Positions 50,601 to 58,718 of a DNA stretch of 64,000 nucleotides are shown piece by piece. Numbering within the stretch: position 1 is the stretch's first letter; each line of letters starts with the position of its first letter. Position numbers and translations under genes: made by a program. Source of the DNA: Brevipalpus yothersi (taxonomy: Eukaryota > Arthropoda > Arachnida > Trombidiformes > Tenuipalpidae); the NCBI GenBank assembly GCA_003956705.1, contig QZCP01000192.1, forward strand, positions 24,766-88,765, in the 5' to 3' direction. The notes under the pieces were generated by a model. That model did not search any database. It was given only the letters and a program-made list of their open reading frames with translations, and had not been told where the DNA came from.

Positions 50601-51002
50601 TTCCTCCCACTAGGCTGTCCTGTCCTCATTTGCGAATCTACTCTTCCACTTAAATTTCTATTCCATGGCCTATCCCCTGACCTGAACTCAAATCTTAAAA
50701 GAGCTCTTAAAGAATGGACTACGTATAAATCACTCACTGACGACCTACTCTTTATTGGAGGGACATGGAGAACTAGTCTTCAAAGACTTCTATGTATATG
50801 TGGAAGTCGCCTAACTAATAGACACATTTTCTGGGAATGCAAGCTAGTTCCCAAACGTACAGACTGGCTTACAAACATATCTCCAAAAACTACCACTTCA
50901 TTACTTTGTTCTCTATCTGATGAAGACCATATCAGTGAGGTTGTTAGAATTGTTAAATTCGTTATTAAAAGAAATGGCTATCGCAACAAAAGAAAGAACT
51001 AA
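47613..51002 (+). CDS. LINE-type ORF2: EEP endonuclease + reverse transcriptase, 1129 aa
   Basis: This is the protein expected to nick target DNA and copy element RNA by target-primed reverse transcription. Domain order: EEP/APE-like endonuclease at residues about 1-235, with Asn10, Glu41, Asp137-x-Asn139, Asp189 and Asp213-His214 at the expected catalytic places. Then a Lys-rich, probably coiled linker (about 275-350). The reverse transcriptase spans about 475-720, with catalytic Asp557 in DFSNAF, QGSNCGPFLFN near 615, FADD with Asp648 and Asp649, and a KVLGVKI segment. A long thumb-like C-terminal region follows, and a CxC-x8-H-x4-C finger near 1061-1077 (HIFWEC), common in I/Jockey/R1-type elements. 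No RNase H is seen. All key residues are present and the frame is uninterrupted, so it may be active or recently so. The start ATG at 47613 places Asn10 where EEP proteins have it. The clade is not settled. Confidence 0.93.
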   Translation: MYVYTFLHANVRKSIKAVSDACNVLFNNDTQNILTVVGLCEFPRNRLEEARSISSSSCSNFFTNESCSIYVKGGSWSILCAPKKWQMLGIKGNVHGRRIAVIVFHWLPWSDPNGELFSFLDTSLNLLSGYDTYLLADLNTENSLWSPKISRRDSEYFVSILSKYNFIPSHCPTTSNWTFFKQESRSWIDVICFSRNKLKFVSKSEVIDLCNTDHRGILCKLHSERRKISRDRFIVNRKMFTSLASSCKFDYVATLDSPEAILTNFDLLWTHLMAISNKSSFKQSNLINNKIQILSRKLKNTRKKLKKLKVYNRKSYEKLIHLSKKMNTLKCEIHILHREIAKKAKNIQLQSKNTWTILRFVCGHDWLTIRDEITTFDNTKTEANIDEFIAKFVDETPDTSVIILDRVLPKNCFDLPLTDSEWKDVIKLVGKKECKFSDTISCRNFSILLDKDPSIRELFMNSLYFSELPAKYLSCRINLIPKSDGCKIRPIAIQHPFARTFDAIFYTMLRRYPNFDFFKNQKGFTRKIGCQDVLIRIFDTIANTIANNNFIIIITTDFSNAFETFSQRILQENMLLRGFSPFLVNLILKFINGRSSIYNSKQGLLTKKHYYGTFQGSNCGPFLFNCSTMLIEDFIIDEIKFSTIRFADDLTIFSKPLPLKYRRNPTLTEQLFHKVLNHISQVCSEFRLQLNIDKCQYIIISSRIKIRQLHVTSQEIKVLGVKINQKNPLRSGDRIILEKLTRIKVIIQKHHRQFDKVPVQCLSVLYDGLVNSILRYYSCCYLTQNRYARIEKECLSICKMLLGNRDSERALFYFKLLSTYSPELIISQTIFKNISRIGLNHRTKLSLPHYWKHINFPPPNDIHSSFCAPIPLITSFDSLEFNLIKDHIDLIIRYIYHTDYSLNRTWIRFIIDIKKDNEFNSEQFCLDLFSNNIEHCLVAGLSNLFRIFNICKFCLIIGNQTSITQIFSDRKSYNLLGCLHERSMFLFVCDYDTHLQFLPLGCPVLICESTLPLKFLFHGLSPDLNSNLKRALKEWTTYKSLTDDLLFIGGTWRTSLQRLLCICGSRLTNRHIFWECKLVPKRTDWLTNISPKTTTSLLCSLSDEDHISEVVRIVKFVIKRNGYRNKRKN

Positions 51003-52080
51003 TGATTTTACTCTTCTATCTATTGATAAATCTCATTGGAACATCTACCCCATCAGTAATATCATCATTCACTGTAAGAACTTTGAGGACTATCACAGTA
51101 GGAATCAACTATGGCCAAACTTGTGCTCTCCCCACAATCTCTCTCGCTCTAACGAAGAAGACCTACATATTACACTCACTGACACCCCTCGTAAGCTAAT
51201 TCATTTCATCGACTCATGTTTATTCAACAATAGCCCAGTCGAGCTATCGCTCTCCAGTGAAATTCTTACAGTTCTCCAAAAATTTTCACTACAATATGTT
51301 AAAACGGGAAATACAGTGTTTCTCATATGCCAGACGAATAGAACTCTCAAACTCAATGTTTCACTCACAAAGGAATGTAGATTTTGCTTGATGCTTAACT
51401 ATCTCAATAATTCTGAAGCGAATTTTCGCATTAATGATTGGAATCAATCAACAATGACTCTTCTTCCAGAAAAACTTATCGACACTCCATGCTCTTCATG
51501 CCCACAAACTGATAATCCTTCATCTCTCATCTTCCAACCTCTCATCTTCTTCAAATCAGACAAATTCACTCTGTTAGATCAGCATCTACATAGCTCCCAC
51601 ATCAACGCAGCCTCGCAGATAAACACTGTCCAAGATATCAATTTTAATTACAGAATTCTTAAGCTCTCCTCAATAGATACTAATCTCAAAAATACCCTAC
51701 TCTCATTTCTAACTCGTGGCCTGCGACCTAATATCTCCGTTCATAATCTCATGTTAATCCTACCAAAAGCGAAAATGATCATTGAAAATGGTCATAAATA
51801 CATTGAATGCTTCCTCTGCCACACGAAACTATCAAAACCCTATAGAAATCGCCTGATCAAACACATTCAGCAATCACACACAAACTCTCCTCATGTGTGT
51901 TACATATGTGGCTATATGATCGACAATGAACTCGGACTTCTCGAGCATTTCAAAAGTATCCATAATCACGTTAGGTACAAAATTGTGACATGCTCAAAAA
52001 TCAAACTAATAGAACATCGGATCGTTAAGTCCACCGAACATGTACCACTATCCTCTCAGCCCGAGGGAGCTAGTATTTAA
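50974..52080 (+). CDS. Two-finger C2H2 protein A, 368 aa, overlapping the RT gene
   Basis: An unrecognised protein with two C2H2 fingers close to its C-terminus: CFLC-x14-H-x4-H and CYIC-x12-H-x4-H, about residues 278-340. Further CxxC pairs (CRFC, CSSC) and an HLHSSH cluster lie before them. The segment PNISVHNL before the fingers and HIQQSHT inside the first one match PNVSIHNL and HIQKSHT of the protein at 54453-55511, so the two are paralogues. The ATG at 50974 lies 29 nt inside the RT gene in another frame. An earlier in-frame ATG at 50920 is also possible. A stop-start TAATG occurs at 51000-51004 but its ATG is in a different frame. A gene downstream of ORF2 is unusual for a LINE. Its N-terminal half may be distantly related to the small C2HC proteins (tentative). 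Confidence 0.75.
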   Translation: MAIATKERTNDFTLLSIDKSHWNIYPISNIIIHCKNFEDYHSRNQLWPNLCSPHNLSRSNEEDLHITLTDTPRKLIHFIDSCLFNNSPVELSLSSEILTVLQKFSLQYVKTGNTVFLICQTNRTLKLNVSLTKECRFCLMLNYLNNSEANFRINDWNQSTMTLLPEKLIDTPCSSCPQTDNPSSLIFQPLIFFKSDKFTLLDQHLHSSHINAASQINTVQDINFNYRILKLSSIDTNLKNTLLSFLTRGLRPNISVHNLMLILPKAKMIIENGHKYIECFLCHTKLSKPYRNRLIKHIQQSHTNSPHVCYICGYMIDNELGLLEHFKSIHNHVRYKIVTCSKIKLIEHRIVKSTEHVPLSSQPEGASI

Positions 52081-52193
52081 AACAAAACACATACTTCCTA
52101 AGATCTATTTCTCACCTTTTTATTCAATCAGTGACTACAGGCATTTCATACTAAATCTCCTTTCATTTCCTTACGAGATATATTCTCTACTTC

Positions 52194-52673
52194 ATGGATA
52201 TTACATTTGATGCTTCTACATTACTCTCATTTGGTGCGTTTGAAAGAGCAACTCTTTCTCAATCTGAAATTAACCAAGTGGAGAGTCTCATGAGACGAAT
52301 ATGTGTTGTCTGTGTCCCTGTTCGCCCCAACACCAATGTACAACTTTTTCATAGTCGAGTCCACCTGGTCTCTCAAATGATTTTTGGCTTCTTCTTTAAC
52401 ACTACCATCTATTATATCCAACCGATCAATCTAGTTAGGGGAAGACTTAGGAATAATAACGACGGTACCTATAGCATGGTCTCAATGATTTGTCGTGTCT
52501 GTGATCACGAATATGATGGTGCTGTTCTTTTCAATGACCACATTTGGGATGGAGACTGCCTATTAATTCCTATCGAGATCACTTCCGGTACAGCCCAGAG
52601 AGTTGGCGAAGCGATCAATGTTAGTATCTCAGGCCTGTATGAGGCGCCACTTTCAGACTCGGAATCTCCTTGA
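52194..52673 (+). CDS. Single C2HC zinc-finger protein 4 of the island family, 159 aa
   Basis: The fourth member, now downstream of the RT and two-finger genes. The N-terminal half holds an Arg/Cys-rich segment (MRRICVVCVPVRPNTN) aligning with the SILLPHTN region of protein 3, then a hydrophobic block (MIFGFFFNTTIYYI). The finger CRVC-x12-H-x5-C lies near residues 101-123, followed by LLIP and an acidic Ser-rich end (PLSDSESP). It starts with ATG 113 nt after the previous stop. Presence of the same architecture on both sides of the RT argues that family and RT belong to one unit. Confidence 0.72.
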   Translation: MDITFDASTLLSFGAFERATLSQSEINQVESLMRRICVVCVPVRPNTNVQLFHSRVHLVSQMIFGFFFNTTIYYIQPINLVRGRLRNNNDGTYSMVSMICRVCDHEYDGAVLFNDHIWDGDCLLIPIEITSGTAQRVGEAINVSISGLYEAPLSDSESP

Positions 52674-52852
52674 AAATCAGACAATCTTTTGAATATTAAA
52701 GCAACCGTCTTCTCTGACTACCCAAAAAAATTATATGTTACTCATCAATTTAAAATTCCTTCCTAAGACCTCTTTTCCCCCTTTACAAATAGTTCAAAAA
52801 ATTCTTCTTCTACTCTTCATATCCCTCCTATCCGATCTATTCATTTAAAATA

Positions 52853-53320
52853 ATGACTACCACTATCAATCCTCAATCTGTTATCAAACAATATAAATCC
52901 TTTCTATCCTCTCTCTCATCACATGAGTTGAGTCGTGTTTCGAGAAGACTTTCTTCCATTAAAAAACCATCCTGTGACCTTCTTGAAGATGTTAAAGACC
53001 TAGATTGGTTTTTTGAATACATGCTTCGTGCTCACCTCAGGAAACCAGAAAGATCAAGCTTTATCCACTTCTGTCACCAATACAAAATCTGGATGTTCTC
53101 CAATACTGACCTCATCCAAAGAATTGAATACAAATCAGGATCGAAAAGAAAGATTGTGAAGAAATGTAGAATGTGTACCAAGGTCCTACTTAAAGAATCA
53201 GCAAAGGATCATATTCGTGCTGGGAACTGTCTTGTGTACCCTGTGTGTCCAGGTTTACTGCTCAAGAAAACACCTACCAAACATTCAAATATCATCTCAC
53301 CAAAACTTCGTTCACAATGA
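52853..53320 (+). CDS. Single C2HC zinc-finger protein 5 of the island family, 155 aa
   Basis: The fifth and most basic member. A Ser-rich helical N-terminus (SLSSHELSRVSRRLSSIKK) precedes a hydrophobic block of the family type (FIHFCHQYKIWMFSNTDL). A Lys/Arg-rich linker and the finger CRMC-x11-H-x5-C near residues 103-124 follow. The finger is one residue shorter than in the other four. The C-terminal tail is Lys-rich. It starts at ATG 179 nt after the previous stop; the sequence TTTAAAATAATG precedes it. The basic linker and tail would suit nucleic-acid binding. Confidence 0.7.
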   Translation: MTTTINPQSVIKQYKSFLSSLSSHELSRVSRRLSSIKKPSCDLLEDVKDLDWFFEYMLRAHLRKPERSSFIHFCHQYKIWMFSNTDLIQRIEYKSGSKRKIVKKCRMCTKVLLKESAKDHIRAGNCLVYPVCPGLLLKKTPTKHSNIISPKLRSQ

Positions 53321-53590
53321 TTTACTTCTGTCGATCGAATTGAATTTATACTGGTTCTTTATTGGAACTCTCTCTTACACTGAAATCTGATAATTACAAT
53401 CGAATTCTTGTCCTTTCCTTTCTGTTTATTCATTCTCTAAAAGAAAACCCATTCGAATTACATTATGAATTACCTTCAACTGATCACTATCGATTATTCT
53501 TTTTTCTGTTTAATAAATTGATTACTGATGAAAAATGTTTTTCTCTCATGATATTAATCCACAATGATTTTTGAGTATTATAAAAGCACT

Positions 53591-54192
53591 TTAGTATTGC
53601 CAATCGCTTCGCACAAAACGTCCAAGTTTACTGATACCAATTATTGGGCAAGGATTTCCTGGCTGACGAATATGATATACATATGCATGTTCAATTGGAC
53701 CTCTCTCTGGCTCAACAGTCCGGGTGTAGATTCTGCGACGAACACGATAAGTATATGTTCTTGCTCGTGGCTTTCGAATTCCATACGGTCTGTATTGTCG
53801 AATCAGCTTGTTACAAAGTAGGCATATCCACTTGCCATCTCGCCGTTCTCTACAGAAGAAACCCAATAACAGCCATACCTCCACAAGATAGCAATCATGT
53901 TGTAAATAAACAATCAAACTATCCTGAGTCCCTTCAACTCCTCTTGCTCCAGGCTGGAGATGCACAATGTCCAAAATATGATGAAGAAAAAATTTGTCCA
54001 ACTTTCTTGACACATACCTTCGCCTGCGTTCATTTCTGATTCTATGATAGGCTCTAGTATACAAACGAGAAGCATATGTAAATGCGGAGCGAGGCAAACG
54101 GTCTGAGGAGAGATTAACAATTAATGAACTTTCTCACATTATCAATTAACATACTTACCAGGCCAGTAAAAGTTTCGAAACTCCATTAACAT
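53591..54192 (-). CDS. Spliced Arg-rich CxxC protein, 125 aa, three exons, antisense in the island
   Basis: Not recognised. Inferred minus-strand exons are 54192-54159, 54102-54018 and 53849-53591 (34, 85 and 259 nt = 126 codons with stop). Donors are GTAAGT and GTATGT, acceptors CTCCTCAG and TTCTGTAG, and all phases agree. The product is very basic (NERRRRERRDGKW, RVRRRIYTR), holds one CxxC (WICLLCNKL) and ends FVRSDWQY. A nuclear or nucleic-acid-binding role is plausible. Intron 2 (53850-54017) is 168 nt, a multiple of three, and open in frame, so retention would add 56 residues without a stop. The gene is convergent with protein 5 and divergent from the gene at 54453. It is the only clearly intron-bearing gene in the island. 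It may be a host gene inside two elements, or an element gene transcribed in the nucleus. Confidence 0.62.
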
Positions 54193-54452
54193 ACACGCTT
54201 TTTATTCACTTGATGTTGTTCAAATTATTTTGACAATATTCATTTGAACTAAATGTAATTTAGACAACACCCATCAATTGTAGGTACACATTTTCGCACC
54301 AGTTTTCTTACAGATAGCAAATATACGATACATGATCCCAGATACAGATACTATTGCTTGTTTACTCTCATGACATTTGCAACTCAATTCATATCCACAA
54401 TTCTAATTAAATTCATGTCTAATCATTATTTTGATCTCTCTTTTCCAATCAT
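54193..54452. promoter_or_regulatory. Divergent intergenic region in the island
   Basis: 260 bp of AT-rich DNA between the start of the antisense spliced gene and the start of the two-finger protein B gene. A shared promoter is likely from layout; no specific element assigned. Confidence 0.3.
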
Positions 54453-55511
54453 ATGGCTGAAATTGTGATATTTGAATATGAGCTGCCTGTTAATGTCTCC
54501 AAGATTCACCCTAATCATATTATTTTCTTCCATTGTGCTGATGAAACTGTTGAAGTGGATGCTAACCATATTATTAATCTATGTAAATCGTTTACACATC
54601 TATGCCTTAGTATTGAAGGTTTGGAATTACATACATCTTTCACAACATGCAATTCTAACATCATCAAAAGTATTGTGGAATTACTGATCAATGGCTCATG
54701 TAATGTTGAAAAATCATCTAAAAACGATGTTATCACATATATTTGTTTACTGGGCGGCCAAATCAAGAAAGGTAAAAGAAGAATCAAAGTTATAGCCACA
54801 AATGAATTCTCAAGCTTTCCGACATTTAATAAACGGGATAATTGTGAATTGTGCACACATGCTACTGTCGATAATGGTAAAATTGTGGAAACCACAGTGA
54901 ACGAGTGTGGCTGTAACAGTGTCATCCATACGGACTATGATCTTGACTCGTCAGATCTTTTTCAAAGAGTTAAAAAATTTAAATTCCTGGATCCACTCAA
55001 TACAGATTCAAAACTTCCTCTTCTTAACGGTTCAATAACTGATATTGAAAGAAATAATACCTGTTCAATTGATATTAAGAAGTTACCTAACAAAGCCACT
55101 CTTCCGGAAAACGTTAAACTACAAATTCTAAAATCCATCAAACTCAGACAATTTCCTAATGTTAGCATCCACAATCTTAGTTCAATCATTGGCTATGCTC
55201 CTTGTCTTGGTATGTCTACTAAAGAACCGCAAATCTGTATATTTTGTCGAAAAAAACTTCGTGGGCGATATGAACTGCTACACCATATCCAAAAAAGTCA
55301 TACTGGCATAGCTATCAAGTGCCCAGAATGTCAGTTGATTCTTCCCAGCGAATATTGTCTCAACAGACACCGTACGAATAAGCATGGTAAAAAAAAGAAT
55401 CTTCGATTACTTTGTTCAAAAAATCGTTCCAAAGTTCCCCCAGAAGCCAGAAAAATTGGATTCAACTACCTCAGCAAAATGGAACCAATAACTAGGCCAT
55501 GTAACATCTAA
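54453..55511 (+). CDS. Two-finger C2H2 protein B, 352 aa
   Basis: A paralogue of two-finger protein A (50974-52080), with the same order: an N-terminal half of unknown fold, a middle CxxC/CGC region (CELC, ECGC near 130-155), the PNVSIHNL segment, then two clean C2H2 fingers CIFC-x12-H-x4-H and CPEC-x12-H-x4-H (about residues 265-315), and a basic tail (KKKNLRLLCSKNRSK). A segment CNSNIIKSIVELL is faintly like SNIIDRIL of the small C2HC protein 1. Likely a DNA- or RNA-binding protein. Strand composition here is less C-skewed than in the 46.1-53.3 kb array, so it may have a different history or transcription unit. Its 3' end overlaps the antisense ORF 55492-55824 by 20 nt. Confidence 0.78.
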   Translation: MAEIVIFEYELPVNVSKIHPNHIIFFHCADETVEVDANHIINLCKSFTHLCLSIEGLELHTSFTTCNSNIIKSIVELLINGSCNVEKSSKNDVITYICLLGGQIKKGKRRIKVIATNEFSSFPTFNKRDNCELCTHATVDNGKIVETTVNECGCNSVIHTDYDLDSSDLFQRVKKFKFLDPLNTDSKLPLLNGSITDIERNNTCSIDIKKLPNKATLPENVKLQILKSIKLRQFPNVSIHNLSSIIGYAPCLGMSTKEPQICIFCRKKLRGRYELLHHIQKSHTGIAIKCPECQLILPSEYCLNRHRTNKHGKKKNLRLLCSKNRSKVPPEARKIGFNYLSKMEPITRPCNI

Positions 55512-55824
55512 TAATTTCATACATTTTCACTCTATACAATTCTTCATCATGTATCTTCTTTCTGCCTAAATATTTAGCCACATGTATATTTAAGAGTAAC
55601 CATCTGGCCACATGGTTGAAAGAATCACGTTGGACTTTTTCAGTCCGTAACAAATACCCATTATGTGAAGGAAGCAAACCTTTGGTGCATCTTCCTACAT
55701 AATAAATGAGGTATACTAGTAATAGAAACATTGACCATATGATCAATGAATATACCCCTTCAAAATCAATCTCATTACAAGATGTAGCCTTTCGGTTGAT
55801 CAGAGATTGATCCACACTAGTCAT
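55492..55824 (-). CDS. Single-pass membrane protein ORF, 110 aa, antisense and overlapping
   Basis: Not recognised. From the ATG at 55824 it reads a short polar N-terminus, one strong membrane segment (SLIIWSMFLLLVYLIYYVG, about residues 27-45), and a basic tail of about 65 residues (LGRKKIHDEELYRVKMY). The frame is also open upstream, so a 5' extension or exon cannot be excluded. It converges on and overlaps the two-finger protein B gene. The mixed, non-repetitive amino-acid content favours a real protein over a chance ORF, but there is no homology support. Confidence 0.4.
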   Translation of the reverse strand: MTSVDQSLINRKATSCNEIDFEGVYSLIIWSMFLLLVYLIYYVGRCTKGLLPSHNGYLLRTEKVQRDSFNHVARWLLLNIHVAKYLGRKKIHDEELYRVKMYEIIRCYMA

Positions 55825-57128
55825 TAGAATTATAAAAAAGTTCAGAATACTTGCTATTCTAGCTTTGAAGGGATGAACCGAAATCTCAGTCTCAGTCACA
55901 ACCACCGCCACCTCCTCCTCCTTCTTCCCTCTCCTTCTCCTTCTCCCCCTCCTCCTCCCCGCTCCATGTCCGCGGCTATGCAAATGAGAGACATACTCAT
56001 GAAAGGAAAGCGATGAGAAAAAATGTTCCCATGAAACCAACGGTATATCTCCTGGTGAGGAGAGCAAAAGAGAGCAGCTTGCGAGTTCATCGGCACAAAG
56101 TAAGGCCATATCCAGGGTCTCTGTTTGGGACGTTTTCGTTTCGCTCTCTCTTCTCTCTCTCCCTTCAGTCTGAATTGGTTTTGCTTTCAATTGGCCAAAA
56201 ATCATCGGGCACGTCATCAACATATACACACATAGACATTCCAATGGACGCGCTCTCTACGTGTTTTGGCCTACCTCTCCCATCAAACCCATCTCTCTCT
56301 CTTTCTTTCTACTATTGGCCTGGGACTCTGGCCATTGACTTTGAGTCCTCTTTTATGATCTTCTCTCCTCCACTCGAGTCCCAGATTCCAGCAATTCCGA
56401 GAGCATATGTTTACTCGTCGAAGTTTTTTGTTGTTGGAATGTCCGTTCTGGACTGAATTTTGTTTTCACTAGACAATTCGATGGGAAACTGATTCTGATG
56501 GGTGTGAGTGGTTGGCTAAGTTTCCATCAGTAAGGAATGTTTCCCTGAAACTGAAGCGGGAAAATTATTTTTCACATCTCGCATATTTCAAATTGATGAA
56601 GTAATTACAGTGAAGATGATAGATTTGAGCGCAAACTGAACAGTAGCTCAAGTAGAAGTGTTATTTGATTACAATCTTGTTGCATTTCATTCAATCTTTT
56701 CACTCCTCCGCATTTGGCCACAAATCATGACCACTTTTCGTTTACAAGTGAAGGCCGTTCATGATGGCCGATTATCCATTTTTCAAGTAAATATTATCGA
56801 TCAAGAAAATACGCGCGCATCGCTACTTTCTCTCTCTCTCTCTTCCATGAGATCTAATCAGTTTTTGAATGAATAGTTCTGATGGATTATATTATACACA
56901 TTCTTTCATATCAGCCAAGCATACGAAACGTGCAAATCTAATCGAACACTTTTTTTCAATTCACCCAAAATATGAGGGCATTTATGAGCACACGTGCTAC
57001 TTTATTCGTAAACTCTTATATTTGATGATGCAATTTTGGAAAAATTCACTTCTTCAATTCAGTCATCTCACCTTATCTTGTGTGAATATATATATTCAAA
57101 AATTCATACACACACTTATATATGAGTG

Positions 57129-57132
<4 letters not shown>

Positions 57133-57182
<50 letters not shown>
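57133..57182. repeat. (GA)25 microsatellite
   Basis: A pure GA run of about 50 bp. Confidence 0.97.
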
Positions 57183-57185
<3 letters not shown>

Positions 57186-58659
57186 GTGTATTTGATCATA
57201 TGTAGTGGAGGAAAAGTTTCATTCTTGATAAGTTCTGATAAAATATGATTGAAACGAGCCCTAAAGCGCACGCGTTTGTTTGAAATCGCGTTTTAACGAG
57301 CCAACGAACTGAGTGAACATTGAGAAAAGGAGGAAAAAAGTGATTGAATGGGTTCATGGCTGGATATTTGTGGCTTGTTTCGAAAAATAAAATGCTTACC
57401 TGTTCCCATTCGATTTGAGTACACATATAAACATAGCTCGGGAAAATGATTATGACAGTCTGTGTGTGAGTGTCTCTCTCTGTGTCCATCATGTGTACAC
57501 AAAATACCGATAATTGAATTTGCATATCATGGGCATGGATGGCTAACTGGCTATCGAGTGTTGCTGCTGATTCCATATACCTGAGAAAGTAAGAAAGAAA
57601 GGCAAAGAGAGAGAGAGAAAGTCTAACAAGAGATGAGTTTACTTAATTAGACAATCAAATGTGAGGAAAGTTTTCATAGGCTGATGAGGATAAAGTTTGT
57701 GTATTCAAATTGGAGAAGGAAGAAATAATAATGATGATGAACAAGAAGTGAGCGTGCTGTTTGGTGAAAGTTTTTGATTGAGGCAAAAAAATTTTTTAAT
57801 GACTTTCTACAGAACAAGTAAGAATATATAAGTAAGAGAACACTCTCAACTGGTCGAAAAATAAGTATGAATCGTGCTCAAAAAGACCGCCAATAATTTT
57901 ACCGTTCGATTTAAACTTTACCGATCATAGACAATAAAGAGAGAAATATATTTCCAATTGGAACGATTCACTCACTTTGATTACCAGTCTCATGAAAGTA
58001 TATGTGTCATCGCTATTATCAGTAGTGATTCATTTCAAATCAATGTGAAGGTCACACCAATATACACATACACATACACACAACTGACCCAACGTGTTTA
58101 TCTGGCCTAGTTTAGTGGTGAAAAATTTTTTTCATTTCATTTCGAATACAGTGGCTGTGTGTGTGTTACGCATCTTGTTCCTCTATCTTTCGATAAGTAT
58201 CGATTGATCGTTGGAAAGGTATTGATTGTGGCAAATAAATAAATAATCCATTCTCACCAATCGATGAACATAATCGCTTTTTAAGATCTTGTAACTGGTT
58301 AAGGAGGTGATTTTTTTTTCTCAAAACCATATCATTACCATATCCGTTATTTTGAGTTCACTATTTTTCTCGCTCTCTCCATCTTCAACACTCTCTATGT
58401 GGACTTGGTCAAATGAGTGGATGAAATGATCTTGAAATAATAGACTTATGAACGTATTGCTTGAATAGTATTATGATCATTTCCAGTTTGTGTTTTGCTG
58501 CTTCTATCTCTCTCTTCCTTCCATGAGAACTTATATCAAATCGGAAGTGAGACTTCCTTTGATAAAAGCAAAATGTCTTGATCGATATTCCGTTTCCGAG
58601 CGAAATCAGCATTCATATTGCTGATATTTTTCTTCCGAAAAGAATGGCAAAAGATTGAT

Positions 58660-58660
<1 letters not shown>

Positions 58661-58714
<54 letters not shown>
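58661..58714. repeat. (AG)27 microsatellite
   Basis: A pure AG run of about 54 bp. Confidence 0.97.

Positions 58715-58718
<4 letters not shown>

Larger units (their letters stand above)
45400..55870 (+). mobile_element. Multi-ORF reverse-transcriptase and zinc-finger island (putative new retroelement or virus-like element)
   Basis: About 10.4 kb that differs from its surroundings. It has no long GA/CT tract, whereas the flanks have one roughly every 1-2 kb. Most of it is coding, and seven plus-strand ORFs between 46114 and 53320 are spaced 2-179 nt apart or overlap. It carries one endonuclease-RT protein, five single-finger C2HC proteins, two double-finger C2H2 proteins, an antisense spliced Arg-rich gene and small membrane ORFs. 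Boundaries are approximate, set by the change in composition and ORF density. No terminal repeats, target-site duplication or 3' poly(A) was identified. Confidence 0.65.

Noticed and set aside
51002..51199. ORF starting at the TAATG stop-start after the RT gene
   Set aside because: Only 65 codons, in a different frame from the two-finger protein A gene that clearly occupies this stretch.
53362..53574. 70-codon plus-strand frame between finger protein 5 and the antisense gene
   Set aside because: It begins at TTG, has no finger or family pattern, and overlaps the 3' side of the antisense gene region; probably non-coding spacer.
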